DNA from: Ilyonectria destructans
Lineage: Eukaryota > Ascomycota > Sordariomycetes > Hypocreales > Nectriaceae
DNA: 64,000 nt
Assembly (NCBI GenBank): GCA_020740775.1
Contig: JAHEWK010000008.1
Location: 2,542,001-2,606,000, forward strand
Direction: 5' to 3'
The notes below the pieces were generated by a model, which saw nothing but the letters and a program-made list of their open reading frames with translations, had not been told where the DNA came from and searched no databases. The stretch's first letter is position 1, and each line of letters starts with the position of its first letter. Made by a program: the position numbers and the translations under genes. Below are positions 36,713 through 48,530 of this stretch, in pieces.

Positions 36713-38106
36713 ATGGCTACCCAAAGCCAAGCGGCAGACGCTCACGAATCTCGGAAATCGACAATCATCGCCATCGTGAGTTCAGTTCTGACCGTGGCTT
36801 TTCTCCTTGTGTCGATGCGAGTATACACTCGTGCGGTTTTATTAAGGAACTTTGGCTTCGATGACTGGTGTTGTATATTCGCATTTGTGAGTACCGCATG
36901 GCTTCGAAAGGCTCCCGCGTTCTGATGGCAAAAACAGATCTCGACGCTGGCGTGCGGGGCTCTCATCGCCCAGAGTAAGCTTTTGTGAGCGGCCTTGTTT
37001 GTCTTTCCCCTTACTAATAAGCTCACAAGATACTACTAATGGGCTCGGCGCACACCAGTCCACCCTTTCCGAGGAAGAACTTACAGAATACTTAAAGGTT
37101 GGTTCTGAGAATGCTTGTTTAATCAAAAAGCTAATTCTAGTTAGATCTTTTACTGGTCTATCCTCACCTACAATATCGCCCTAGCAGCTATCAAAATGAC
37201 CTTCCTTCTTCAGTACTACCGCGCCATGACTACTCACAAACTGAAGAAAGCCTACATTGCTGCTCTCGTCGTCGTAGGCTTATGGAGTCTCTCTCAGATC
37301 TTCTTGCAGGCTTTTACCTGTACGCCTGTCAAGGCATTTTGGGATAAAACCGTGAGCGGTTCGTGCATTCCGTCAAACCCAACGTGGTATATCAACGCGG
37401 CTGGGAACATCGTAACAGATGTTCTGATTTTGATACTTCCGCTACCTATTATCCTGAAATTGAAACTTGGCCGACGCCAGAAATATATCCTCATGTCTAT
37501 CTTGTGTCTGGGCTTTTTGTGAGTTTCCTGCCCTCGCACATTCATTCACCACTAACATGATCAAGTACTTGTACCATATCCATCATTCGCATCCGCTTTC
37601 TCAGCATTGAAGGGGATGGTACCTGGCGGAACGTCGATACAGCTGGGTGGTCGATTGGTGAACTGTGCTCTGGGATTGTTTGCGCCTGTCTCCCAACAAT
37701 ACGCCCACTCGTATCTCGCTATTTACCTACCCTTTTCACCCTTGATCGATCGTCGGCGGGACACCAAGATTCCAGAAGCGAGCTGAGGATGAACCAGCGT
37801 TACGGTTCACGTGGCCACGAGCTCGGCAACTTTCCCCACCGGAGCCTCCATTCATCGGAGGATGTGTTGTATGGCTCACAGACAGGAGTGGTCATAAGTA
37901 CCAAAATTAGCCAACGCACAGAACTATCGAAAGACGGAGGCGAGCTCACAATACAGCATATAACTGTCAAGGGAGCGGACGGCAACAGAGGCTATAATTC
38001 CCGTGACAACGAGGGCCAAGAGTCACAACACAGCAGGTCGATCGATCTCAACCATAAGGAAGATCCGCAGATAGCGCACCGACCAGAGGCCAAAGAATTT
38101 ACATAG
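36713..38106 (+). CDS. Rhodopsin-domain (PTH11-like) integral membrane protein
   Basis: Five exons, 36713-36886, 36938-36974, 37030-37097, 37145-37518 and 37566-38106, all phase-consistent, give 397 residues. Seven hydrophobic helices fit the fungal Rhodopsin (DUF-type) domain: IIAIVSSVLTVAFLLVSMRV, a DDWCCIFAF helix, ISTLACGALIA, an FYWSILTYN...KMTFLLQYYR helix, IAALVVVGLWSLSQIFL, NIVTDVLILILPLPIILKL and a C-terminal SIGELCSGIVCACLPTIRPL. A 130-residue hydrophilic cytoplasmic tail rich in Ser, Arg and His follows. No N-terminal CFEM domain is present. Related proteins are used as receptors or surface sensors, but the ligand here is unknown. Introns are 46-55 nt. Confidence 0.87.
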
Positions 38107-38302
38107 CTGATTTAATACTATTCAACTTTCGCAAGCCAACATCAGAAAGAAGACTGATACCGCCCGAGTGCTTAAATGCAGTCCATGTTAACAAGCAGAG
38201 TAGCCTCAGTTCCTCATTTTAGTTCACCCCTTGCACTGCCTAATTCTTGACTGTATAGTCTTGACCACCTACATTATCTCGATGACAATAAAGAAACAAA
38301 TT

Positions 38303-38854
38303 TCAATTGCTCGAGGGCCGCACACCATCCATACCAATGCCATAATCCTCGCCCAACTGTTCCGCGCCAATAGTCACCGGCTTGCTGTCCTGGAGCACAT
38401 ACATCATCCTTGCCCACTCCGTCTTGCTCCCATTCTCCCACGCATGCATCGTCCCGCGTTGGATGGCAACATCGCCGCGCTGCATGAGCCGCGTCTCGTC
38501 CGAGTCCAGTCGCAGGACCACGGTGCCCTCCAACACAACGCCGTAGTCGAGGCTGACGGTCCGGTGCATTGGCGACACGCCCCCGGGCGGCATATCGACA
38601 AAGCGCACGACTGTGCCGCCAGGAATGACAATACCTGGCGGGTCGGCCATGTATTGTTTATATGACTCGATATCCTTGCTGTCTGCCAAGTTCACAGGTG
38701 TCTCGCTCGTTGTGTAGCCGAGAAAGAATTTGTATCCTTCGCCGATAATTTGCTCAGGCAACTCTTCGGCAACGCTCGTGCTGAAAATAGCCTTCCCCTC
38801 TGGATTGTGGTCGGTAATGAACCGCTTCGGGTTGGGGGGTCCTTGGCCAGACAT
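38303..38854 (-). CDS. cupin-domain protein
   Basis: A single-exon gene of 183 residues. The C-terminal half forms one conserved double-stranded beta-helix barrel: GGTVVRFVDMPPGGVSPMHRT, DYGVVLEGTVVLRLD, and RGDVAIQRGTMHAWEN, which correspond to the two cupin motifs with their metal-binding His and Glu positions. The first half is poorly conserved. Homologous small fungal cupins are often found beside oxidoreductases or in secondary-metabolite clusters, but none is near here. The enzyme activity cannot be told from the fold. No signal peptide. Confidence 0.8.
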   Translation of the reverse strand: MSGQGPPNPKRFITDHNPEGKAIFSTSVAEELPEQIIGEGYKFFLGYTTSETPVNLADSKDIESYKQYMADPPGIVIPGGTVVRFVDMPPGGVSPMHRTVSLDYGVVLEGTVVLRLDSDETRLMQRGDVAIQRGTMHAWENGSKTEWARMMYVLQDSKPVTIGAEQLGEDYGIGMDGVRPSSN

Positions 38855-39909
38855 TTTTTGTAGTTGAGATTAATTATGAAATGACAAGTGTTAGAAATGA
38901 TTTGCAAGATATAAAGATGGATAACCGATGAAATACAGCGGCTTTTTATCATCACAGTAGATTATTACAACCAATTCTATACTTCCAGGCTCGGCACGTT
39001 CGGTAAGGCATGGCAGCTGAAGTGTCCGCCGGCAAGTGGAGGGGAGGGGAAGTGGAGCCGGAGCACCACTCGGCGATCTTAATCTCCTCGGCGTCGGCAG
39101 TGCTCTGCGGCGTTGCTCCGCTGTCTGACCCGGGGATATATCGGTATGTCAAGATACTGTAAATAGCATCACTCCCGAAAATACCTCCCTCGCCTCTAAG
39201 GATCTTCGTTCAAGTCTTGGAGCGCCGTCTTGGCGAACGTAGTCCTTGGCCACGATACATATAAGACCGTCGCCTTAATCACGAGCAGATTCGGCACTGG
39301 TTCCAATCCACAAAATAGGCAATGACGATACAAAAGATATCTTACTACTGTGGTCAGGCACGTAATGAGTTTATGGAGGCACGCAGGGGCAGTACTGAGG
39401 TGTTAACGACAGAGTTATTCCTTCTAACTAGACTACAGTGGAGTCATTTCTGTTCCTGAGTTCAATCTGGACAAACATTCCTTCACTCCAGGGTATATCC
39501 AACTGTACAAGGCTTAAACATACTCTCGGGAGTTTTTCTCCTCTGTGCTTCACGAGTATGGCTTTGTATTTGTGCAGCTTTAGGGTCGAAGATAGGAAAC
39601 ATTCCGCGGCCAACCATCCATATTTCTATGGTAGTCTAGGTAGGGATATGGATCACTAGTCCTCCCGATAAAAGGTAAAACCTGACCTCTGAAGGGCAGG
39701 GACAACAATCAAGACTTTACACATTACACCTCAGAGATGCCACCTAGCACCATGCATACAAGTGACATCCCTGAACCGTAAGTGTGTTACCCAATTACGC
39801 ATCTAATTCTATGACTGTTAGGACCGGCGTTTCGATTCAGAGTCCCAAATCTACACGGTCGGCTGAATCTGCACCATCTCTACCAAGTGCGTTGCGACCG
39901 AGCGTTGCG
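38855..39909. other. intergenic, possible gene 5' remnant
   Basis: At 39737 an ATG begins MPPSTMHTSDIPEP and is followed by a good donor (GTAAGT, about 39780) and acceptor (GTTAG) continuing in frame (TGVSIQSPKSTRS). It then runs into the 3' end of the mannosidase gene on the other strand, so it may be the start of a gene that has lost its body. Nothing else coding was seen. Confidence 0.3.
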
Positions 39910-42900
39910 TTAATCCTTCAACACCAAGCGGTAGGTCGCGACTTCAAACGCGCCCAGTGTCACCTCAAAGGTGCTCCCTTGGACCGGAATCTCCTCCAGG
40001 TCGTCTTCAAGGATGTTCGTCTTGAACACCTTTTCAACCGCAAATGCCGTTTCAATCGTTCCCCTTGCCATGCCGCCCACCGCGTCGTAAATTCGCACGA
40101 TGATGCTCTGCCCCTTTCGCTTAGGGAGATTGTCTTGCGACACGTCCTCGTCGTCCTCGCCGCGCTTGACCCAGTCCAGGACAAGGTTGTCGTCGCCCGT
40201 GAGCGTGATGGGGGGCTTGGACAAGATGGCTGGCGCGCCATTGGGGGTCGTCACGAGCCGCAGGGGGTTGTTGAAGTTGAATGCTGCCCGGACCGTCTGG
40301 GCGCCGAGCCCTCCACGATGCGGCAATATGGCCCAGCGGATGTGGTGGCGGCCCATGTCCGCGTTGCCATCGGGCGCCTTGGGAGACCGTAGCAGCGAGA
40401 GCCTCATGACGTTACCCACGGTTGCGAAGCCGTACTTGCTATCATTGATGATGGAAACGCCGTAGTTATGCTCGGAGAGATCGGCGAACTTGTGGCAGCA
40501 GACCTCAAACTTGGCCATGTCCCATCTGTATGCGTCACAATGTTAGCCATATCCCACAGAGAACGCCGGTACCAAGGGGGGGTAAAAGAAAATGCAGAAC
40601 AGGACTTACGAAGTATTGTAATGAGTCGGACGCTTGATGACGCCGTACTGCGTCTCGTACGAGGCCTCGGTGTTGCTGACCTGCACCGGAAACTCGACCT
40701 TGAGGAACTTCATCGTCTCGTGCCAATCAACGTCCGCTGTGCACTCAATCAGAGACTGTTGCTCATCGAGTACGGAGGTCAGCGAAATAGTCGTCCTGAT
40801 GGAGCTGGTCTCGCTGATGCGCGTCTCGGTCACCACGCTCGCTCGGTAGCCCTTGTCCTCGTGAATAGTGGTAGTTGAGCTGCTCAGCTCTTCGCGCGTC
40901 TCCAGATGGTACACCTCCACGTCCCATGCCTGCCAGTAAATGGGCTTGTCGTCAAAGACGACGAACTGATTGGCCTTTCCGGACAACACTTCCCGCCTTG
41001 CGCGATGGTCGTAGACGGAAGTAATGCACCCCTTCTCCACCTTGACGGTCAACTGGCCGTTTTCAAGTTGGAAAACGCCAGGCGCCGTCTCTTGTATGGT
41101 GACAGCCTTGGGGCCGTCTGAGGAGGCATTGAATGACTCGACGGCGAGTGCGTGGCCTTCACCAGAAGCGATGACAGCCTCAGTCTCAGAAACGTCGACC
41201 AATTCCTTTCGTGGCCAGGGCAACGTGTTCAGGGCGACGGCTGAGTCAAGGCTCAGGCCGCTGGCTGCATCGGTCTTTTCAATGCCAAGGACGGTGAATA
41301 TTTGCTGGAGAAGCACCACTCCGGTCTCTTTGACGTTGGCATAAATCTACTTCCGCATTAGCTCTTGTGTCTCTTAGAGTAGGGGTCGTATTTCAAGGAC
41401 TCTCTCACCTTTTCCGAGTCATCGTAACACATTTCAATGGCCGTGCCAGGTAGACAGTCGTGGAACTGGCAAAGCATTATGCCTTGCCACATCTCATCCA
41501 ACTCTTTCTTAGGGTACTTGTAGCTCTTGTCCTGGATGGAAGCGATGGTTGCCAACAGCTCGAGATCGTGCAGGAGGATCTCAGAAGTGCGGTTATGGAG
41601 CTTGGTACGGGCCTGCGTGGTGTACACGCCGCGATGGAGCTCAAAGTAGAGCTCTCCGTACCAAGTCACGAGGCTGGACGCCTTCGTCTCGAGTCGGTCG
41701 AAGAATTGGTCGACGGTTGCGCCGGCGTGGACGCGGGGAATAACGCCCATAGTATCGGCCATGCCTCGAAGTCGCCTGAGCCTTTCCAGATGCTGCCAAG
41801 TCGGGCCGCCTCCGCCGTCGCCTTTTCCGAACTGTGAGATGTGGCTGCAATTAGCAAGGGGTTCCCTTCCAAGATGACAGTCATTTAGAGTCACTTACAG
41901 CCATAAGAGCCGTGTTATCCTGGTCCAAGGACTTGTGGTTGGATATGCTTTGGGTGATGTTCTCAAAATTGCCCTCTGCGGTATACGTTTTGCATGGGGG
42001 CATATGGCAGATAACCTGGCTTCCATCCAGCGCCACCCTGTAGCAAACACGCCATTAGCTACAATTTCATCACCTCAAGGTAAGGATAAGAGACGTACCA
42101 GTTAAAGGTCGTATGAGGAAACTCATTGACACTATTGAAGCAGGGCTTCTGCGTCATGAACCTCGTCATGCCAGCCAGCCGACAAATCTGGGGAATCTGG
42201 CAGGAAAAGCCAAAAGTATCCGGCAACCAGGATGTCGTCGACCGGAATCCAAACTCGGTCTCGAAGAATCGCTGGCCGTAAAGGAACTGGCGCACCAGCG
42301 ACTCACCGCAGGGAAGATTCGTATCGTGCTCGACCCAAGATCCGCCGATGGGGTGGAATTGTCCAGATTTGACCTTGGCCTTGACTCGTTCCCAGCCATA
42401 GGGGTATATCTCTTTGAGCCATTTGAACTATACCGGACGTCAGTTATGTTAACTTGTGACATGGGCAGGGTGCAGTTGCTGCTGACCTGTTGAGCTTGCG
42501 AACAAGCAAAGTTGAGCTCTGGATACCGGTCCATCAAGTCACACTGATTGGACCAAGACCGCACGACCTTGCGTTTCGTCTCGGCCCACGGCCACAGCCA
42601 GCATGTGTCGATGTGACAATGGCCGATGGCGTAGATGGTTGGTCTACGGTCGAGAGCGCTGTCATAGACGGCCGCCGAGTCGATGTCATCTCCGAGATAC
42701 TCGGCAGCAATCTTGCGACACGCCAGGATAGACTTGTCATCTCCCACTTTGAAGGTATCAATGATTCTGCTGGCTACGTTGAGTGCCTCGTGCTGCTCCC
42801 ATGAATCCTCGGGCAACGTGGTAGCGGCGTCGTGGATGATACCAAAATCGACATGCAGCATCCTTGCCTGCATATTGACGGCGACGAGCTTGGCCTGCGA

Positions 42901-43645
42901 CAACTTAAAGTACTTGTCCAGGTCAGGAGGCTGGATCGAGTCGCCGCCGGCGTTGTTCTTGAAAATTGGCCGACCGGGCCCGTTGCCAAACATGCCGTTG
43001 CAGGCCATCTCGAGGTAGATGACATGGTCTTTGCCGTCTTTGAAAGATTCGGGGACGATCCACTCGACGCGCTCACCGCGGCCGGTCAGTCCCTGAAGCG
43101 GCTCGCCCTGGGCCGTCCAGACGGTGGCCTCGTTGTTGCAGTCCCAATGGAGCTCGACGTGAGTGTCTTTGCCGCAGAGGGCTTCGGGCAAGGTGAGGGA
43201 GCATTTGAACCAGTGTGTTGTCCACGAGGGACCAAACGACTCGCCGACTTGTGTCTCCCTGTATGAATTCGACTCGGCCGTGGCCTCGAGAAAGGTAGGG
43301 CGTGTCGTTCCTGGCGCGTCCCAGACGGACAACTTGACGTGTGGTGGGCTTGAGTATTCACCATGATTTAACACGCTACAGCCGGGTAATGAATGGTCTT
43401 GTCAGCACAGCATACGGACAACGCTACGACAAATGAAGTTGGCCACCGAGGACGCCCACTCACGCCATCAGGTTCGCCTTCTCCCATTGTCCCGGCGTGA
43501 AGAAATTGACCAAACGTTTCTTGTACAGCGAAGTAATCTTCTTGCCCACGGGTGCGGGGGCCTTGAGGGGATACGGCTTCGCAGTGGTAGCAACGGCCCG
43601 AGGCGCCCCCTCGTCGGAGGCCGTGTGAGTTCCGTGTGAACACAT
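39910..43645 (-). CDS. alpha-mannosidase, GH38 (Ams1/Man2C1 type)
   Basis: Seven exons on the minus strand (43645-43464, 43375-42487, 42427-42099, 42037-41899, 41831-41409, 41346-40610, 40525-39910) keep frame for 1104 residues, close to the usual length. The N-terminus reads [11 protein letters not shown] as in the cytosolic/vacuolar class and lacks a signal peptide. The catalytic domain has [13 protein letters not shown] (zinc His and Asp, about residue 312), SWLPDTFGF with the nucleophile Asp near 427, [11 protein letters not shown] and [10 protein letters not shown], and ends with the GH38 C-terminal beta domains. It removes alpha-linked mannose from free oligosaccharides in cytosol or vacuole. 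Divergent neighbour is a sugar permease. All splice sites are GT-AG. Confidence 0.93.
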
Positions 43646-44980
43646 TGGGAGTGCGTGCTGCAACTTGGTGGCGTATCTCTGTGTTGGTCGCCACCTCAAA
43701 GATGGAGGTAAAGAGGAATGCGGACTTTGCGGTGTGTTGCTAGACGAACCGTGCCAGAACGCCGGGTTGCTTGGGCGTCAGCGACAGCTCGGTGCATAAT
43801 AACGCGCCCTTTGATTGCAGCTCGGGAAGTTCACCGAAAGTCGAGCGAGCAGTGGGGGCAGACTTGGCAGAGGGCAACAAAGTCTTGGCATAATATCATG
43901 GCTTTGTTCGTTAAGGAATTGGGGAGCGCGAGTAAGGTGATGGGGGATAAGGGCGGGGGTGGGAGCGGGGGTTGGAATGTGAGACAACGGCGCAGCATCC
44001 CCATCATCTCTCAGCGGAGTGGAACGAGGTTGCAGCGAGTCTGCAATGCAATGTGACCTTGTTATGCATTGTTTCTGGGGTATTTGTCGTTTAGGGATGG
44101 CGTGGTATATGGCTAGTTCTCAGTGGCAGTCTCTATCTCAGCTCTCGACTATAGCTGCGCTGCTTCAAAGACTCGTCTGGTTTCATTGTCTACTCCGTAC
44201 TTCAGAGGCAAACAGATTCCGGAAAACCTCAACCGAACCGAGTCTAGGGTAAAGGACGACCATCTGTCAGTCATCTCCGGGGTCAGATTGGAGCGCCTGC
44301 AGGTTCCCCGCCATGTAGCATTCGCGTGGGCCAATCGAAGCACTGAATTCCGGGTTTGGCCAACATGTCCGGCACTGTTGTTTAAAGTTGGGGGCGGTGT
44401 GGTCGATCATGGCCAGGTTTGAGAGGTTCGAGAGGCAAATCCTGGTTACCCGAGGTGACTCTGGGCCTGCAATTGGCTGTTGTTGGCTGCCAAGTCGCTC
44501 ATCCTACCTAGTTCATCACATGGCCTTGTCCTAGTTGTTTTGGGGATTTAGCTCCAACGCTTAACTCGAGTGGAGCGAAGCTGGGGAACAAGTGATTCGT
44601 GGAGCCCCATGGGGAAAATCCCCGCCCCCGTCGTGGGAAACTTGGGAATGATTGGGAAACTCGGGGTAGGATCGGCCGAAGAGCATCCGGGGTTGGGGGT
44701 TGACGGGAGATTGATTGGAGGAGGAGGAGGGATCGAGGAGCCGGAATGGGGAAGATACCGAACTTGACGAACGGTCCGGGGACAAGGGACAAGGGAATGC
44801 AGCTCTGAGGTAGGATCAACACCATTGAGTCATTGACACCCTGCAGCGCGACGTGCATATCTTCTCCACGTTTCACTCTCATCCCAGACTCTCTTTCTTC
44901 CTCTCTCTCTCACCGGCATCAACTCCTCTGGCCCGCCAACTCCCTCTCCCAACTTGCCAGAAACCATCACCGACAACACC
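43646..44980. promoter_or_regulatory. divergent control region, mannosidase and sugar permease
   Basis: 1.3 kb between two divergent start codons. A CT-rich tract at 44889-44914 precedes the permease start, as is usual for well-expressed fungal genes. No clear operator was read. Confidence 0.5.
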
Positions 44981-46814
44981 ATGGCCGTCAAGGACGACGC
45001 CAAGGTCGAGTCCGGCCCCGCCAACCACAGCGAGTATGGCGCGTACCAATCCCAGGTCGAGCTCATCGACGCTGCCGTCGCCGCCACTGAAGCCGAGACG
45101 CTCCTCCCGCGCAAGCAGCTCTTCAAGCGGTACTGGCCCGCCGCCGTCTACAGCATGCTGCTCAGCTTGGCCCTCGTCATGGAGGGCATGGATGTCGGCA
45201 TGATCAACAACTTCTTCGTACACCCAGGGTACCTCAGGCGCTTCGGGTGGCCCGATACCGACGGCAAGCTGCACATTTCCACCCAGTGGCAGGGAGCCAT
45301 CGGCGCTGGCAACAACATTGGATCCATCTTCGGTCTCTTGATTAACGGTTACCTGCAATCCCGCTTTGGCTCCCGCAGGGTCTACATGGTAAGTTATGCC
45401 TCGCGCCCTGTGAATGAGTCTGCAGCCCGAGTCACCGCTAACATGCCTCCTTCTAGGGCGCCATGGCCCTTATGGGCTGCACCATCTTCATTCTCTTCTT
45501 CGCCACCAACGTCGAGATGCTCTTGGCTGGCAACATCATCTGCGGTATCCCTTGGGGCATCTTCCAGACCCTCACCACCGCCTACGCCGCCGAGATCTGC
45601 CCGGCCGCCATGCGCGGTTACCTCACGGCCTGGGTGTCCATGTGCTGGGGCGCCGGTAGCTTCCTCGCAACCGGTGTCCTCCGTGGCTCCCTGAACCTCA
45701 AGGGCAACGCGGGCTGGCGCGTTCCGTACGGCATGCAGTGGGTTTGGGTCCCTCCTCTGCTCCTCGTCGGCTTCCTGGCTCCCGAGAGCCCCTGGTACCT
45801 CATCCGCCGCGGCCGCCTCGACGACGCCGAAAAGAGCCTGCGCCGTCTTGCGGCCAAGGACCACTATACCGAGCAGACCATGGCCGAGACCCTGGCCCTC
45901 ATGAAGCATACCAACGAGATGGAGAAGATCGAATCAGCCGACGCCAGCTACAAGGACTGCTTCCGCGGCACAAACTTGCGTCGTACGGGCATCGTCATGA
46001 TGGCCTGGATCATCCAGATGCTCAACGGCCAGTCCATTACCCAGTATGCCGCCATCATGTTGACATCCGTCGGAATGAGCACAGACATGGCCTTCAACTA
46101 CAACATGGCTATCCAGTCGGTCAACATTGTGGCCACGGCTACTGCCATCGCGCTTATGGGCAAAGTCGGACGTCGGTTCTTCTACCTCTTCGGATCTGGT
46201 GGTATCGGCGCCTGCATGCTGGTCATTGGCATCATGGGATTCGCTGCTGACAGAAAGACCATCGCCATCCCCACGGCCGCCTTCTTGATCGTGGTGCAGT
46301 GCATATTCAAGGTCTCTCTCGGCCCCACGACCTATGTCATCGTGGGAGAGACTTCCTCTAGCCGTATCCGAGCCCAGACCATCGTCCTTGGTCGCGCCGT
46401 CTACGTCTGCTGCGGCATTGTCGTCCAGCAGATCAACCCGCGCATGCTCAACAACAACAGCGACTCCTGGAACTGGGGATCCAAGACTGGCATGTTCTAC
46501 TTCGGACTCTGCTTTTTCTGGGTCATCTGGATTTGGATGTTCCTTCCCGAGACCAAGAACCGCACCTTCGCCGATATCGACTACCTCTTCCAGAAGAAGG
46601 TCAACGCGCGCCACTTCGCCACCACTGAAACTAATTGTAAGTCTTACCCTCTAGTTGTATATTCATGCGAAATGAACTTGGCTGACTTGCATGTAACACA
46701 GTGTTCGAATTCACCCAGCCCGACTCCAAGGCAGCCCAGTTCGAGGAGCAAGTTGAAGACACTGGGGCTCCGCCCGCGCCTCGGGAGATCCACGATGAGA
46801 AACGCGCACAGTAA
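44981..46814 (+). CDS. MFS sugar permease, alpha-glucoside/maltose type
   Basis: Three exons, 44981-45388, 45457-46636 and 46702-46814, with introns of 68 and 65 nt, give 566 residues. Twelve hydrophobic segments occur with the sugar-porter signatures: RFGSRR after helix 2, AEICPAAMRGYL, PESPWYLIRRGR after helix 6, GKVGRRFFYLFG, VIVGETSSSRIRAQT and PETKNRTFADIDYLF after helix 12. The position-specific motifs and the long acidic N-terminus (start chosen as the first ATG in a good context) fit fungal alpha-glucoside:H+ symporters at the plasma membrane. With the divergent mannosidase it suggests a shared sugar-use module; substrate is inferred, not shown. Confidence 0.9.
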
Positions 46815-47061
46815 ATAGCATCTCTGCAGGCATTCAAAGGATTGCTGGATTCAGGAGGAACGAAATCGGTCCTCAAGGGACAAGGCTATCTAATAAGGAT
46901 TAGTGGACACGATATAGTTGTGTTTCATCTCAATTTACTTAATCCCAACTTCCGCTCCCAGTAAAACGATCCTTCTTCCAACGAATAGACGATCAAGATG
47001 TGTTCTCTGACATCAAGGAGCAAAATGACTCTATGAATGAGCACTGTAATTTCTCAAAGCT

Positions 47062-47514
47062 CTATTCTATGTTATCAACCAATTGAATCATCAAGCCATA
47101 TTCTCCTTCAACTGAATAGGGAGCTGAAGTATCCACAGATACAAAGTCCGCTGCATCCTCTGGGTCGCCCTCTCCGCTATACACCGCACCTAAAGGGCAT
47201 GGGAATAAAGGCCTTGTGAATGCGATGGTTCCGTTGACCACCAGATGGGATGCTACGATCATGTCCGGCGCCTCTCCCTTTTCGACCCAGGCACTGACAG
47301 CCAGCTCGTTGAAAGTATCAGCACCTGGGCCTCCAGTACTATGATACCCACCCTTAGGATCAGGCCAGAAGGCGTACGACGAGATATAAGTGGTAGTAAA
47401 GCTGAAAAAGGCGCCGGGTAGGGAGTCCACTGGGAGATAGCTCGCCCAGGTAGACTCGGATCCCCGAAGGTGGAGTTGCGCCGGTAATATCCTATTTTCA
47501 TCAGCATTCCGCAA
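47062..47514 (-). pseudogene. C-terminal fragment of a tannase/feruloyl esterase
   Basis: A minus frame of about 150 residues with GGYHSTGGPGADTFNELA (the catalytic His region), WVEKGEAPDMIVASH, IAFTRPLFPCPLGAVYSGEG and DPEDAADF, the order seen at the end of tannase-family esterases. The rest, including the signal peptide and the catalytic Ser-Asp part, is missing; the frame fades near 47514, upstream of which another gene starts on the other strand. It is therefore a broken remnant, not a functional esterase. Confidence 0.65.
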
Positions 47515-47674
47515 AAGTCCGCAATTCAGTTTACAAGGGGAACTTTAAAACTTTGAGCAAGGGTAATTAGGTGCCTAAGCTAACTTTTCTTACTTCCGGA
47601 AAACATTTAAGAGGCACTATCCCCTCACGACAGATTACTGGCAAATCTACAAGAATCACTTTCTCCACACTACC

Positions 47675-48530
47675 ATGGCGTCCTTTCTGACGGGCCACAA
47701 ACATCCATATGATGCTCTCACGAGGGCAACCTGCGCTCAGCCACTTACTGGAAAGAGCATTCTTGTCACTGGTGCGAGCAGAGGAGTAGGCGAATGCATC
47801 ACTCGACAAATTGCAGCTGCTGGAGCCCAGCGCATTGCCATTTTAGACCGTGACAAAGCCCGCATTGAAGATTCCAAAAAGCGATTTTCAGAGGAATTCC
47901 CCAACACGGCCTTCGTTGCCTTTGCGGCCGACATCACTGATGAAAAGGCTACTGAGGCCGTCTTCCTATCATTTGGCGCTCCCGATGTGCTTGTCAACAA
48001 CGCTGGGTATTTCCCAGACGACGGTCCCTTTGTTGAACAAAACCTCAAAGCCTGGTTCTCCGGATTTGAGATCAATGTCTTCGGCACAGCAGTCGTAACC
48101 CAGAAGTTTCTTCTGGCGAAAACCCCAGAGAAACGCGCCGTTGTACTAAATGTGTCGAGTGCGGCCGCACATATGCGCGTTCCGCTGGTTGGATGTTCGG
48201 GCTATACCAGCAGCAAGTTGGCACAGACGCGCATGTTCGAGTATATACGCTTTGAACACCCCGAGGTCCGTTTCGCCAGTGTGCATCCTGGCAGTGTCGA
48301 AACAGATGGCTTTCGGCGAGCTGGCATCCCCGGTCCACCGAGCGGGATGACGGATGGCGAGATGGCAGGTCAATTCTTTGCTTGGGGCTGCTTCAGAAGA
48401 AGCAGATTTTCTCAATGGACGATTTGTTTGGGCGGAATGGGACATTGATGAGTTGAAGGCCAGAAAGGAAGAGATTATTCAACAAGACTTGCTCTTAACG
48501 ACATTTGATGGCTTCGTTAATGGATTCTAA
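47675..48530 (+). pseudogene. short-chain dehydrogenase with one frameshift
   Basis: The frame from ATG 47675 gives an SDR: LVTGASRGVGE (nucleotide motif), NNAGYFPDD, NVSSAAAH with the active-site Ser, and YTSSK with the catalytic Tyr and Lys. The frame is intact up to about 48383, then a run of four G (48384-48387) throws it into an unrelated frame that stops at 48446-48448. Reading with one G fewer restores a typical SDR C-terminus (EADFLNGRFVWAEWD and on) to TAA 48528-48530. A single-base error in the assembly or a real recent mutation both fit. The enzyme class is NAD(P)-dependent oxidoreductase; substrate unknown. Confidence 0.7.

Noticed and set aside
40100..43366. Plus-strand frames of 100-200 residues
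   Set aside because: Lie wholly opposite the exons of the GH38 mannosidase and show no motif.
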